A stretch of 64,000 nucleotides of DNA. Source: Clostridiales bacterium. GTDB lineage: Bacteria; Bacillota; Clostridia; Lachnospirales; Lachnospiraceae. A model generated the notes under the pieces. That model made no database searches, had not been told where the DNA came from, and was given only the letters and a program-made list of their open reading frames with translations. The stretch spans positions 47,615 through 111,614 of the forward strand of contig JAQXKO010000017.1 in NCBI GenBank assembly GCA_029010495.1, read 5' to 3'. The position numbers were made by a program, and so were the translations under genes. This document shows, one piece after another, positions 32,701 to 39,592 of this stretch (its first letter is position 1; every line of letters starts with the position of its first letter).

Positions 32701-33282
32701 AAGCTCGATTCTTACGGGTGCCTCCTCGCCAAACGGAAAAACGTCCAAAATACCTCCGTGAACCGAAAATTCACCCGGCTCCTCGACGCGTTCGGTCTTC
32801 TCATAGCCTATTCTTATCAGTAATGCCGATGTCTTTGTAAGGTCAAGCTCATCAGCTTCCTTAATTCGCAGTGTATTGTCGCGGAAAACAGAAAGAGGAC
32901 GCCTTTTATCCATACCTGCATCAAGAGTGGTAATCACTGTCACGGGCATTCCCGTCGCAAGCTTTTTAAGCACATTTACACGCTCTCTTACAAGCTCCTT
33001 TCCCTGAAGGTCCGCCTGGTAAAATATAAAGTCCTTGGCAGGGAAATACAATACCTCCGGGTCAAAAAGCTTATAGCTTTCGTACAGCTTTCTCCCGTCA
33101 TAATCATTATGCGTTATGATAACCTTGTTTTTATACTCCTCTGCCAGTGAGAAAATAAAATGACACTTCTGTACATCTATACATCCTGTTACCTGTACAG
33201 GAGCTTCACCCCTTCTCAAAGACTCCTTTATCTCATTAATCTCTCTGTATTCACTTAACGGTTTTGTGAATGCCTCTAACAT
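29701..33282 (-). CDS. mfd: Transcription-repair coupling factor
   Basis: 1193 residues, full length. UvrB-homology module at the N-terminus, an RNA-polymerase-interaction domain around 500-560 (GDYVIHENHGMAIYRGI), and a RecG-like translocase with P-loop GDVGYGKTE and DEEQRFG box. The C-terminal TRCF domain follows. It removes RNA polymerase stalled at lesions and recruits UvrA. It starts 12 bases after pth, as in many Firmicutes, with ribosome site GGGAG. Confidence 0.97.
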   Translation of the reverse strand: MLEAFTKPLSEYREINEIKESLRRGEAPVQVTGCIDVQKCHFIFSLAEEYKNKVIITHNDYDGRKLYESYKLFDPEVLYFPAKDFIFYQADLQGKELVRERVNVLKKLATGMPVTVITTLDAGMDKRRPLSVFRDNTLRIKEADELDLTKTSALLIRIGYEKTERVEEPGEFSVHGGILDVFPFGEEAPVRIELWGDEIDNIRTFEPASQRSVERVDSVSIFPAMESVYTEEEIEKGIEKLKRESESVAEVFKKSFNTEAAANVKKLFREFKENLEFMYYATNTDSYITSFSKQTEIFFDYFDKADTLFVLDEPSRIYEHGKAVYDEYHDSVIHRLEKGYMLPSQGECIIPFEKALKPVTDKKLVVLSTFLNSHKIKCVKSYDIAAKSIVSYRSDFAELVKDAREYRKNKYRILLVSPSSTRGRRLADNLTEYELPAFFSENKDREIKPGEIMIVKGNLTKGFEYPAIKFVVISESDIFGTSRKERKEKKAPDNKKLVHNNLTDGDYVIHENHGMAIYRGIHKIVADKVTKDYIKLEYAGKGILYVPVTALDLIQKYASSDAKKPKLDTLNSGEWKKTKAKVKTSVNEIATELVELYAKRQSMPGFQFSKDNLWQREFEEMFPYEETKDQLLAIEDTKRDMEKNTIMDRLICGDVGYGKTEIAIRAAFKAVQDSKQVAVLVPTTILCQQHYNTFLSRIGDFPVNVEFLSRFKTAKESKKVIEGLRSGEIDIVIGTHRLLSKDVEFKNLGLLVIDEEQRFGVTHKEKIKQIKNSVDVLTLTATPIPRTMHMSLIGIRDMSVLTEPPARRMPIQTYVMDYNDELVREAIARELARNGQVYYVSNKIAGIEDVAVKIQKLVPDANVVYAHGKMPETKLEKIMMDFINGETDVLVSTTIIETGMDIPNVNTIIIENAERFGLSQLYQLRGRVGRSTRVSYAFLLYKKDKMLKEEAEKRLSAIREFTDLGSGVKIAMKDLEIRGAGNLLGERQSGHMSLVGYELYCKMLNEAIRKLKGQTVTDDEYETSVDVSIDAFIPASYIKNEKTKLDVYREIALVSTREEYNDMVDEIIDRFGEMPESVVNLLDISYLRSLANKMYVTDLKIKNHKLYLYMFKNARLDVEMIPQFINAYNGKMRLLPGKEPVFIYDLDRNMNAAGQIAKTTEIIEDMQSLLEKNTNNNSSDKTVNSVEISEAEK

Positions 33283-33294
33283 CTTTACTCCCTT

Positions 33295-33855
33295 TTATAT
33301 TCCGTTAAACAGGTTCATGGCTGCTTCACAGCCCTCTGACAAAATCACATTGGCAGCTTTGGCACCGAGTATAATTCCCTCCTTTGCCGCCTCCTGTGTC
33401 TCATTATCAAAACGACCAAGCACCCAGTCTGCCAGATCGTATTTTTCAGGCTTGGCTCCCACTCCTATTCTTATTCGGACAAAATCCTCGGAATGAAGAT
33501 GATTAATGATGCTCTTCATTCCGTTATGACCTCCTGCGCGTCCCTTCTTCCGCACCCTGATGTGCCCCGGTTCAAGACTTATATCGTCATATATAACAAT
33601 TATATCCTCCAGGGCAATATTATAGTATCCGGCAACAGCCTTTATTGCCTCGCCGCTGTTATTCATAAATGTCAGCGGTTTGAGCAGAATAATCTTTTCT
33701 CCCTGATAATTCCCCTTGCCCACAAGACCTTTATGTTCCTTGTTGTTTACCTTTATCATCAATCGCTCACTAAGCTCATCTATGCAGCAGAAGCCTGCAT
33801 TATGACGTGTTCCGGCATATTTGTCTCCGGGGTTTCCGAGTCCCGCAATTAATTT
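33295..33855 (-). CDS. pth: Peptidyl-tRNA hydrolase
   Basis: 186 residues. MKLIAGLGNPGDKYAGTRHN includes the catalytic His19; Asn and Asp are in FMNNSGE and VIYDDISL, and GGHNGMKSI is intact. The start is the ATG at 33855 with GGAG six bases before it; a TTG upstream lies within the ribosome site. It recycles tRNA from prematurely released peptidyl-tRNA. First gene of the pth-mfd-prsA string. Confidence 0.97.
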   Translation of the reverse strand, partial: KLIAGLGNPGDKYAGTRHNAGFCCIDELSERLMIKVNNKEHKGLVGKGNYQGEKIILLKPLTFMNNSGEAIKAVAGYYNIALEDIIVIYDDISLEPGHIRVRKKGRAGGHNGMKSIINHLHSEDFVRIRIGVGAKPEKYDLADWVLGRFDNETQEAAKEGIILGAKAANVILSEGCEAAMNLFNGI

Positions 33856-33918
33856 CATTATTTTCTCCAATCACTTAACAGTGTATTCTTAATCAAAAAT
33901 CTTTGCACATAATTTTCG

Positions 33919-35610
33919 TTATCGGGAATACACATTTATGTATTCCGCGGCTTTCCTGTCCTGTCCGCATATTACCCTGAAGCTTCTCACTGCTCCGAGT
34001 ACCCCTTCGTCCAGCGGATTTATTACCGGAAGGGTAAGTCCATAGCACAGTGACATGGAAAGATATGAAGACGTCATAACCGAAGCATTGGGCAGCTCGT
34101 ATGCGGCATTTGACACATTCAGGGTAGTATTAAGCGAGAGCTCCGTACGAACCCTCTGCATCGCACCGAATGTATCGGTTATATACTTCTGCTGCGTTTT
34201 GGCAATCATGGCAAGGCAGTCTATGATAACATTCTCCTTAGGAATATTATGCTTTAATGCCTGTCTGTATATCCTTTCGGCTATTGAATATCTCGCTACG
34301 GATGTCTCCGGAATCCTGTTATTGTCAATAGTAACTCCGACAATTGCCGCTCCATACTTTGCAGCAAGGGGTAATATCCTGTTAAAGGATGACATGTCAC
34401 CGCACGCAGAATATAAAATCGGTTTGCCGGTATATACCTTAAGCGCCGCCTCAAGCGTATGTATGCTGCGCGAATTAATCTGAAGCGGAGCATCAACCAC
34501 GGACTGCACGGCTTTAATTATTTCTACAATAGTAGAACTCTCATTTATCCCGCCTGTTGCAACATTTATATCAAGTATGTCTGCACCCGCCTCAACCTGC
34601 CTAACCGCCATTTCTTTAACGTATTCAAGGTCATTTTCGAGAAGAGCCCTTCTGAACTCCTCATTTTCCTCCTGGTTAAGCCTGTCTCCTATTATTCTGA
34701 CGGAATCAAGATATACACATTTTTTCCCGGAGCATATAACACCATCCGTCTCTTCTCTTTTAGCCATCAGCTTCTGCTCGCCCGTCTTGGCAAGCTCTTT
34801 TCTGAATTCTCCGACATTAACTGCACATCTCATGATGTAATCCGGTCCTGCAGCACTGCCGCCTCCTGCCATGCGCACTCCCAGAGGAAGAAGTTTTTTT
34901 ATCATATCTCCGAATTCATCCGGGGTAACACCGGCGCCGGAAGGTCTGAAAACAAGAGGAAGGTTACATAATGTAAACAACTCCCTGATAAGTGAAGAAG
35001 CCTTTTTTAAGCTTCCCGAATCATATATTCCAATCGCAGCAATACCCATATGATTAAGCACTGCCGCAGCACACTCAACATTACTGCCGAATAAATTCCT
35101 GCCGCCTTCCAAGAAGCTTAACGTAACCATGACGGGCTTATCAGAACATTCCTTTGCGGCTATAACCGCAGCCTTAACATCATTCAGATTTTCGAAGCCC
35201 ATAAGAGAATATATGTCGCATCGGCTTCCTGCATCCATCATTTCCCTGTAAAGCGAAACAGCATCGTCAAAGCTTAATTCACTGTCTGTTCCGAGCCCTA
35301 CGGGGCCGATTGAAAGAGCAGTATATGATGCGCCGCTTTTTTTAGCGCAGAGAATACCCGCATTTATTACCTCATTCACAGTGTAGCCCGTGCCCTCAAG
35401 TGCTTTTGAATTTGCCATTAATGTATTTGTATGTACGAGCTCTGCACCTGCAGCGACATAATTTCTGTGAACAAGCTCAATTTCCTCGGGACTTGTAATA
35501 TTTAACAGCTCGATAAACCCGTCCTTTTCGGAACACGGTTCAAGTCCGCATTTTATATCACCGTCAAGAACAATAAAGTCTTTTTTTATTTTATCCAAAA
35601 GCTTTAACAT
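33919..35610 (-). CDS. MetH-like protein: degenerate homocysteine-methyltransferase domain plus pterin-binding domain
   Basis: 563 residues covering only two modules of cobalamin-dependent methionine synthase. Residues 1-280 resemble the homocysteine methyltransferase barrel, but the zinc ligands are missing: where MetH has NC after GL, this has IGIYDSG (194-199 region), and the GGCCG motif reads AGGGSAAG (248-255). Residues about 300-563 are the methyltetrahydrofolate-binding barrel (IGDRLNQ, GADILDINVA, SNAAYELPNAS). No B12-binding domain is present. The gene directly follows a MetH activation-domain gene by 20 bases, so the two likely act in one corrinoid methyl-transfer system, with the corrinoid domain elsewhere. 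It may bind folate but is unlikely to use homocysteine. Confidence 0.82.
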   Translation of the reverse strand: MLKLLDKIKKDFIVLDGDIKCGLEPCSEKDGFIELLNITSPEEIELVHRNYVAAGAELVHTNTLMANSKALEGTGYTVNEVINAGILCAKKSGASYTALSIGPVGLGTDSELSFDDAVSLYREMMDAGSRCDIYSLMGFENLNDVKAAVIAAKECSDKPVMVTLSFLEGGRNLFGSNVECAAAVLNHMGIAAIGIYDSGSLKKASSLIRELFTLCNLPLVFRPSGAGVTPDEFGDMIKKLLPLGVRMAGGGSAAGPDYIMRCAVNVGEFRKELAKTGEQKLMAKREETDGVICSGKKCVYLDSVRIIGDRLNQEENEEFRRALLENDLEYVKEMAVRQVEAGADILDINVATGGINESSTIVEIIKAVQSVVDAPLQINSRSIHTLEAALKVYTGKPILYSACGDMSSFNRILPLAAKYGAAIVGVTIDNNRIPETSVARYSIAERIYRQALKHNIPKENVIIDCLAMIAKTQQKYITDTFGAMQRVRTELSLNTTLNVSNAAYELPNASVMTSSYLSMSLCYGLTLPVINPLDEGVLGAVRSFRVICGQDRKAAEYINVYSR

Positions 35611-35630
35611 ATTCCCCTCCGATCTGCAGA

Positions 35631-36344
35631 TTAACCCTTAACCGTCTTACTTCCGAGCCTGCAGCCTGAACGGTGCTTACATTTGCCGCAAACCGATTCA
35701 TCGCCGCATCCGCCGTTTTTCGGAATTATCGTACCAACACCTTCAAGTGACAATTCCTTAATGTCCCTTAGTCCGAAAACAGCCGTAACCGACTTGACGG
35801 GCGTAAGCATTCCTCCCTCAGTAAGCGAAATGCCGGCTCTTTTACCTGCCTCAAGAATATTTAACAGTGTTCCCTGCATTGATAAAGGCATATCACCGTA
35901 ACCCGGCGAAAAACGCATGGTCTGCACAAAGCCCGGGACCTGCTCGTTAACCATTACCTGAATACTGTCAACCACCTGATCAATAGCAACGCTTGCAAGC
36001 GCATCATACACAATGGCAAGCGGCATATTTGATATTTGAAGCTTTCTGAGTCTTGTATCCACATATGAAGATATTGTCGCACATAAAAGCACGGCTTTTT
36101 TACTGTCAGATAATAATCTTTCAATATCCTTACTTTCTATTTCAAGATTGCATTCATCAAGAAGAACATTGTTTTCATGTCTTAAAATATCATAAATTCC
36201 GCATACAAACGTGACCTTGGCATCCTTATGCAGGAGCTCCTCGGCTTCATTAAGAAGCGCCTCCATTACCTCGTCCGCATCTTCCTGTTTCATTCCAAGA
36301 TATCTGAGGGCAGTAGCCCTGTTTATTTTACCAACCTCAATCAT
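35631..36344 (-). CDS. Stand-alone MetH activation-domain protein
   Basis: 237 residues with the activation-domain signature RFSPGYGDMPLSMQ and the SAM-site region TEGGMLTPVKSVTAVFGL. In full-length MetH this domain binds SAM and takes part in reductive methylation of inactive cob(II)alamin. Here it is separate, and it carries a C-terminal cysteine cluster with spacing C-x5-C-x2-C-x5-C (GCGDESVCGKCKHRSGC) that could hold an iron-sulfur cluster or zinc (inference). First gene of a two-gene operon with the MetH-like gene, with its own promoter and ribosome site AGGAT. Confidence 0.85.
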   Translation of the reverse strand: MIEVGKINRATALRYLGMKQEDADEVMEALLNEAEELLHKDAKVTFVCGIYDILRHENNVLLDECNLEIESKDIERLLSDSKKAVLLCATISSYVDTRLRKLQISNMPLAIVYDALASVAIDQVVDSIQVMVNEQVPGFVQTMRFSPGYGDMPLSMQGTLLNILEAGKRAGISLTEGGMLTPVKSVTAVFGLRDIKELSLEGVGTIIPKNGGCGDESVCGKCKHRSGCRLGSKTVKG

Positions 36345-36395
36345 TTTATCCTATAACCTCAAAAGAGCATACTTATACATAATAATTTAAATTAC

Positions 36396-36424
36396 ATTCT
36401 ATCATATTTGTAAAAAAACGTCTA
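36396..36424 (-). promoter_or_regulatory. Probable promoter of the MetH activation operon
   Basis: On the minus strand TAGACG (36424-36419), a 17-bp spacer and TAGAAT (36401-36396) preceded by TGA. The leader to the ATG is only about 45 bases, too short for a cobalamin or SAM riboswitch. Confidence 0.55.
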
Positions 36425-36491
36425 TAACAAAAAAGCATTTCACAAAGTAATCACAGCTTTTCAAAAACAAAACAAAAGACCTTGTATAAAC

Positions 36492-36525
36492 AAAAAAAGC
36501 CTTTGAAATATATCAAAAGCTTTTT
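36492..36525 (-). terminator. Terminator after the EamA gene, possibly bidirectional
   Basis: AAAAAGCCTTTGA (36494-36506) pairs with TCAAAAGCTTTTT (36513-36525) with one G-U pair. Seven T follow on the minus strand and five T end the stem on the plus strand. It lies about 150 bases beyond the EamA stop. Confidence 0.72.
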
Positions 36526-36547
36526 GGATTTATCATATAATAAAATT

Positions 36548-36660
36548 TTACCTATGAATATACATTCTCGTCATCTCTTTGCCGTCTTCCCTGACCATAC
36601 ACAGAAATTCCCATCCATATCTCTCTATCCTTTATAAGCCTCTTCAATAAGCAGTATCAT
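36548..36660 (-). pseudogene. Possible short gene remnant downstream of EamA
   Basis: Between the EamA stop and the terminator the minus strand holds two short open fragments in different frames. One starts ATG at 36660 (MILLIEEAYKG, then stop) and the other is a protein-like end reading RYGWEFLCMVREDGKEM followed by TRMYIHR and a stop at 36548. Together they look like the C-terminus of a decayed gene with a frameshift. I do not recognise the family, and the fragments are short enough to be chance. Confidence 0.25.
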
Positions 36661-36673
36661 CTAACATAACCCT

Positions 36674-37087
36674 CTAAATGACCATAAGAAGTGTACCTAT
36701 TGCAATTAAAATGCAACCGATAACACTCTTTGCCGTAAGTGTTTCGTGCAGAAATACAAAAGCAAGTATAAGCGTAAACACAACACTAAGCTTGTCAATC
36801 GGAACAACCTTTGATGCCTCACCCGTCTGAAGCGCTTTATAATAACAAAGCCAGGAAGCACCTGTTGCAAGACCTGACAGTATAAGGAATATCCAGCTCT
36901 TTTTACTGATGTCCGACAAACCGTTCTGTGCATTTGTGATAAAAACCATCCCCCATGCCATTATAACCACCACTACGGTTCTTATCGCTGTTGCAAGATT
37001 GGAATTTACACCGTCAATTCCTATCTTTGCAAGTATTGATGTAAGCGCAGCAAAAATTGCTGACGCAAGTGCCAAAATCAACCACAT
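36674..37087 (-). CDS. Small EamA-family (DMT) transporter, single EamA unit
   Basis: 137 residues with five hydrophobic helices, corresponding to one EamA repeat (ALASAIFAALTSILAKIGI at the start, PIDKLSVVFTLILAFVFLHE near the end). Full DMT permeases have two such units, so this short type probably works as a dimer. The substrate is unknown. It starts 4 bases after the GNAT stop and is likely co-transcribed with it. Confidence 0.85.
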   Translation of the reverse strand: MWLILALASAIFAALTSILAKIGIDGVNSNLATAIRTVVVVIMAWGMVFITNAQNGLSDISKKSWIFLILSGLATGASWLCYYKALQTGEASKVVPIDKLSVVFTLILAFVFLHETLTAKSVIGCILIAIGTLLMVI

Positions 37088-37091
37088 AATA

Positions 37092-37526
37092 CTAAATCTC
37101 CCTTTCTCCCTGTATCATAAGAGTATATCCCGGTCCGGACCATTCATTCGGATGTGAAGCAAATCCCATTTTATTATAAAAGCCTTCTTTATCCTTTGCG
37201 CTTACAAGCTGGAAGCATGCGTTCCACCCCTTTTCCACATCAGACCTTATATAATCCTCAACATGGGTAAGCAGCATCCTTCCGACGCCCTTCCCCTGAT
37301 ACTCCGGATCCACTACCAAGTCCTTCATAAAGTATGCCATGGCGCCGTCACCGAGAAGACGAACCATAGCTATTACCCTGTCGCCGTCACTTACCGTAAA
37401 GGTAGCATAGCTTTTTCTTATGGCTGTTTCGGCAATCCTCTTCGGAATTTCACCCCATCCGGCACACCGGAAAAGCTTAATTAAATCCTCTGCCTTAAGA
37501 TTATTGTCAATTATTTTGTATTCCAT
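37092..37526 (-). CDS. GNAT-family N-acetyltransferase
   Basis: 144 residues. The acetyl-CoA pyrophosphate loop is seen as VVDPEYQGKGVGRMLL, matching the Q/R-x-x-G-x-G/A motif, and the C-terminal KEGFYNKMGFASHPNEWSG is typical. The acceptor substrate is not evident. Strong ribosome site GGAGG before the ATG. The following EamA gene may export a related compound, but that is only suggested by proximity. Confidence 0.9.
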   Translation of the reverse strand: MEYKIIDNNLKAEDLIKLFRCAGWGEIPKRIAETAIRKSYATFTVSDGDRVIAMVRLLGDGAMAYFMKDLVVDPEYQGKGVGRMLLTHVEDYIRSDVEKGWNACFQLVSAKDKEGFYNKMGFASHPNEWSGPGYTLMIQGEREI

Positions 37527-37728
37527 TGTCCCTCCTTTTTCATTACTCTACTCTTGTAGACTGTCAAACTCGCAAACCGCTTTTTATTTTGTCCGTTATG
37601 ATATCATGTTGTATCCGGTCAAATTCTGCATTTGCGACATAATACTTCATATCTCTAAATACCCTGTTTTATTATAGCACATTATTTTTTATTGTGAACT
37701 GTTATTTTTTATCAATAAAAAACAATTA

Positions 37729-37768
37729 AAGACAGCCGTTTTGATAATCAGTAAAAAACGGCTGTCTT
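37729..37768 (-). terminator. Terminator of the ABC exporter operon
   Basis: A perfect 14-bp stem: AAGACAGCCGTTTT (37729-37742) with AAAACGGCTGTCTT (37755-37768). Minus-strand bases after it are T-rich (TTAATTGTTTTTT). It lies about 45 bases beyond the exporter stop. The rest of the 287-bp spacer (37527-37813) shows no other feature. Confidence 0.75.
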
Positions 37769-37813
37769 AATTAATGACTTAATTTTTATATGGTTTTTTC
37801 AGCACAAATTTTG

Positions 37814-39592
37814 CTAAAGACAATCCCTCTGTGAGGTATACAGTCTGTAATAATGTCCCTTCTTTGCCATCAGCTCATCATGTGTACCGCATTCAAGAAT
37901 ATTGTTATCATCTATATACATAATCTTGTCACAGTTGACAATTGTTGACAGACGATGTGCTATGATAAACGAAGTCCTGCCTTCAAGCATGGCATTTAAG
38001 CCCTTCTGAAGAGACTTTTCAGTCTGGACATCAATACTTGATGTAGCCTCGTCAAGAACAAGTATACGAGGATTTGAAAGAAGTGTTCTGGCAAATGATA
38101 TTAGCTGCTTCTGACCCTGTGAAAGAAGTGATCCGCGTTCCTTTACCTCCGTATCATAACCGTCCTTCATGCCGCTTATAAACTCATGAGCACATACCAC
38201 CTTTGCCGCTTCCACAATTTCCTCTCTAGTGGCGTCCAGCTTTCCGTAGCGTATATTATCAGCAATTGTTCCCGAGAAAATAAAGCTGTCCTGAAGCATG
38301 ATACCCATCTGGCTTCGGAGTGATTTAAGCGTAACCTTACTTATATCCTGTCCGTCGATTGTAATCCTTCCCGAATTCAGATTATAGAATCTTGAAATCA
38401 GACTTACAATTGTACTCTTTCCCGCGCCTGTAGGACCTACAAGAGCCACACTTTCTCCGGGCTTTACGGTAAAGCTGACATTGTTAAGTACCGTCTGACC
38501 TTCTTCGTATCCGAATACTACATTTTCGAAGGCTACCTCGCCCTTTATTTCCGGCATTTCAACAGCATCCTCAGAATCGCCGACAGCTACCGGCTCATCA
38601 ATTGTTTCAAATATTCTTTCAAGATAAGCAATATTATTAATAAAGTTGTTGAAGATATTACCGAGATTCATAATAGGCTGCCAGAAACGTGAAGCATATG
38701 AGGAAATAGCAATAATCGTACCGACAGTAGTTCCTCCTGCCGAGAACACAAGAAGTCCGAACACGAATATGCATGCTCTTATTATCACGGAAATATTATC
38801 AATTCCCGGCCAAACGAGGTTTGAATATTTTACCGCTCTCATCCATGAATCCCTGACCCTTAATGACAGATCATCAAATATCTCGGCATTTTCATCTTCT
38901 CTTGCAAATATCTGTGTTACCTTTGCACCTACTATATTTTCCTGCAGATAAGCATTGAGGTTAGAATTTTTATTTGATACCTGCTGCCATGCCACACGCT
39001 GCTTAGCCTTAATCCATAGTAAAAATACAGCCAGCACCGGCACGCCGCACAAAACCACGATTGAAAGCTTTACATCCACAAGGAACATAAATATAACGAT
39101 AAATATAAGGTTAAGAGACTCAAGCACCACGTTTATAAGCCCGTTAGAAAGCATATCGGATACCGAATTCACATAATTAACAACTCTTACAAGAATTTTA
39201 CCGTGCGGTCTGTCATCATAATACTGAAACGGAAGCTTCTGAAGATGTTCAAAAAGGTCCTTTCTTATATCGTATATGATGTTCTGACCGACTCTTGTCA
39301 TAATTCTGGCACGTATTGTTGTAAATATTATACTTATTACAAATGTGCCCACCAGAAGAACAGCAAGCTTTATAAGCATTGTCTTATCGCCCTGAGGTAC
39401 AGCCACGTCAAGAGCCTCCTTTGCAATCATAGGAGAGAAAAGACCGGCTATAGCTCCGAGAGCACTTATTAAAAATGCAGCAATCATCGGTCCGGAATAT
39501 TTCTTAACATAAACAAGCGCCCTTAACAGATGGTGGACGTCAAAAGGAGTTTCTAAGACTTCATCTTCTTTATATGTATTTCTGCGAGCCAT
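37814..39592 (-). CDS. ABC exporter half-transporter, canonical catalytic Glu (TM288-like)
   Basis: 592 residues: six membrane helices (to about 320) and a nucleotide-binding domain with Walker A GPTGAGKST, signature LSQGQKQLISFARTLL and Walker B ILVLDEATSSID. The catalytic Glu is present but the signature is LSQGQ instead of LSGGQ. The gene's ATG overlaps the stop of the upstream exporter gene by one base. The pattern matches one half of heterodimeric multidrug-type exporters such as TM287/288 and BmrCD, where the altered signature faces the degenerate site. Substrate unknown; drugs, lipids or peptides are possible. Confidence 0.92.
   Translation of the reverse strand: MARRNTYKEDEVLETPFDVHHLLRALVYVKKYSGPMIAAFLISALGAIAGLFSPMIAKEALDVAVPQGDKTMLIKLAVLLVGTFVISIIFTTIRARIMTRVGQNIIYDIRKDLFEHLQKLPFQYYDDRPHGKILVRVVNYVNSVSDMLSNGLINVVLESLNLIFIVIFMFLVDVKLSIVVLCGVPVLAVFLLWIKAKQRVAWQQVSNKNSNLNAYLQENIVGAKVTQIFAREDENAEIFDDLSLRVRDSWMRAVKYSNLVWPGIDNISVIIRACIFVFGLLVFSAGGTTVGTIIAISSYASRFWQPIMNLGNIFNNFINNIAYLERIFETIDEPVAVGDSEDAVEMPEIKGEVAFENVVFGYEEGQTVLNNVSFTVKPGESVALVGPTGAGKSTIVSLISRFYNLNSGRITIDGQDISKVTLKSLRSQMGIMLQDSFIFSGTIADNIRYGKLDATREEIVEAAKVVCAHEFISGMKDGYDTEVKERGSLLSQGQKQLISFARTLLSNPRILVLDEATSSIDVQTEKSLQKGLNAMLEGRTSFIIAHRLSTIVNCDKIMYIDDNNILECGTHDELMAKKGHYYRLYTSQRDCL

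Noticed and set aside
34459..34971. Plus-strand 170-residue ORF opposite the MetH-like gene
   Set aside because: No family features, and the minus-strand gene has clear pterin-binding motifs throughout.
36345..36420. Cobalamin or SAM riboswitch before the MetH activation gene
   Set aside because: The likely promoter leaves only about 45 bases of leader, and no B12-box or SAM-box pattern is visible.
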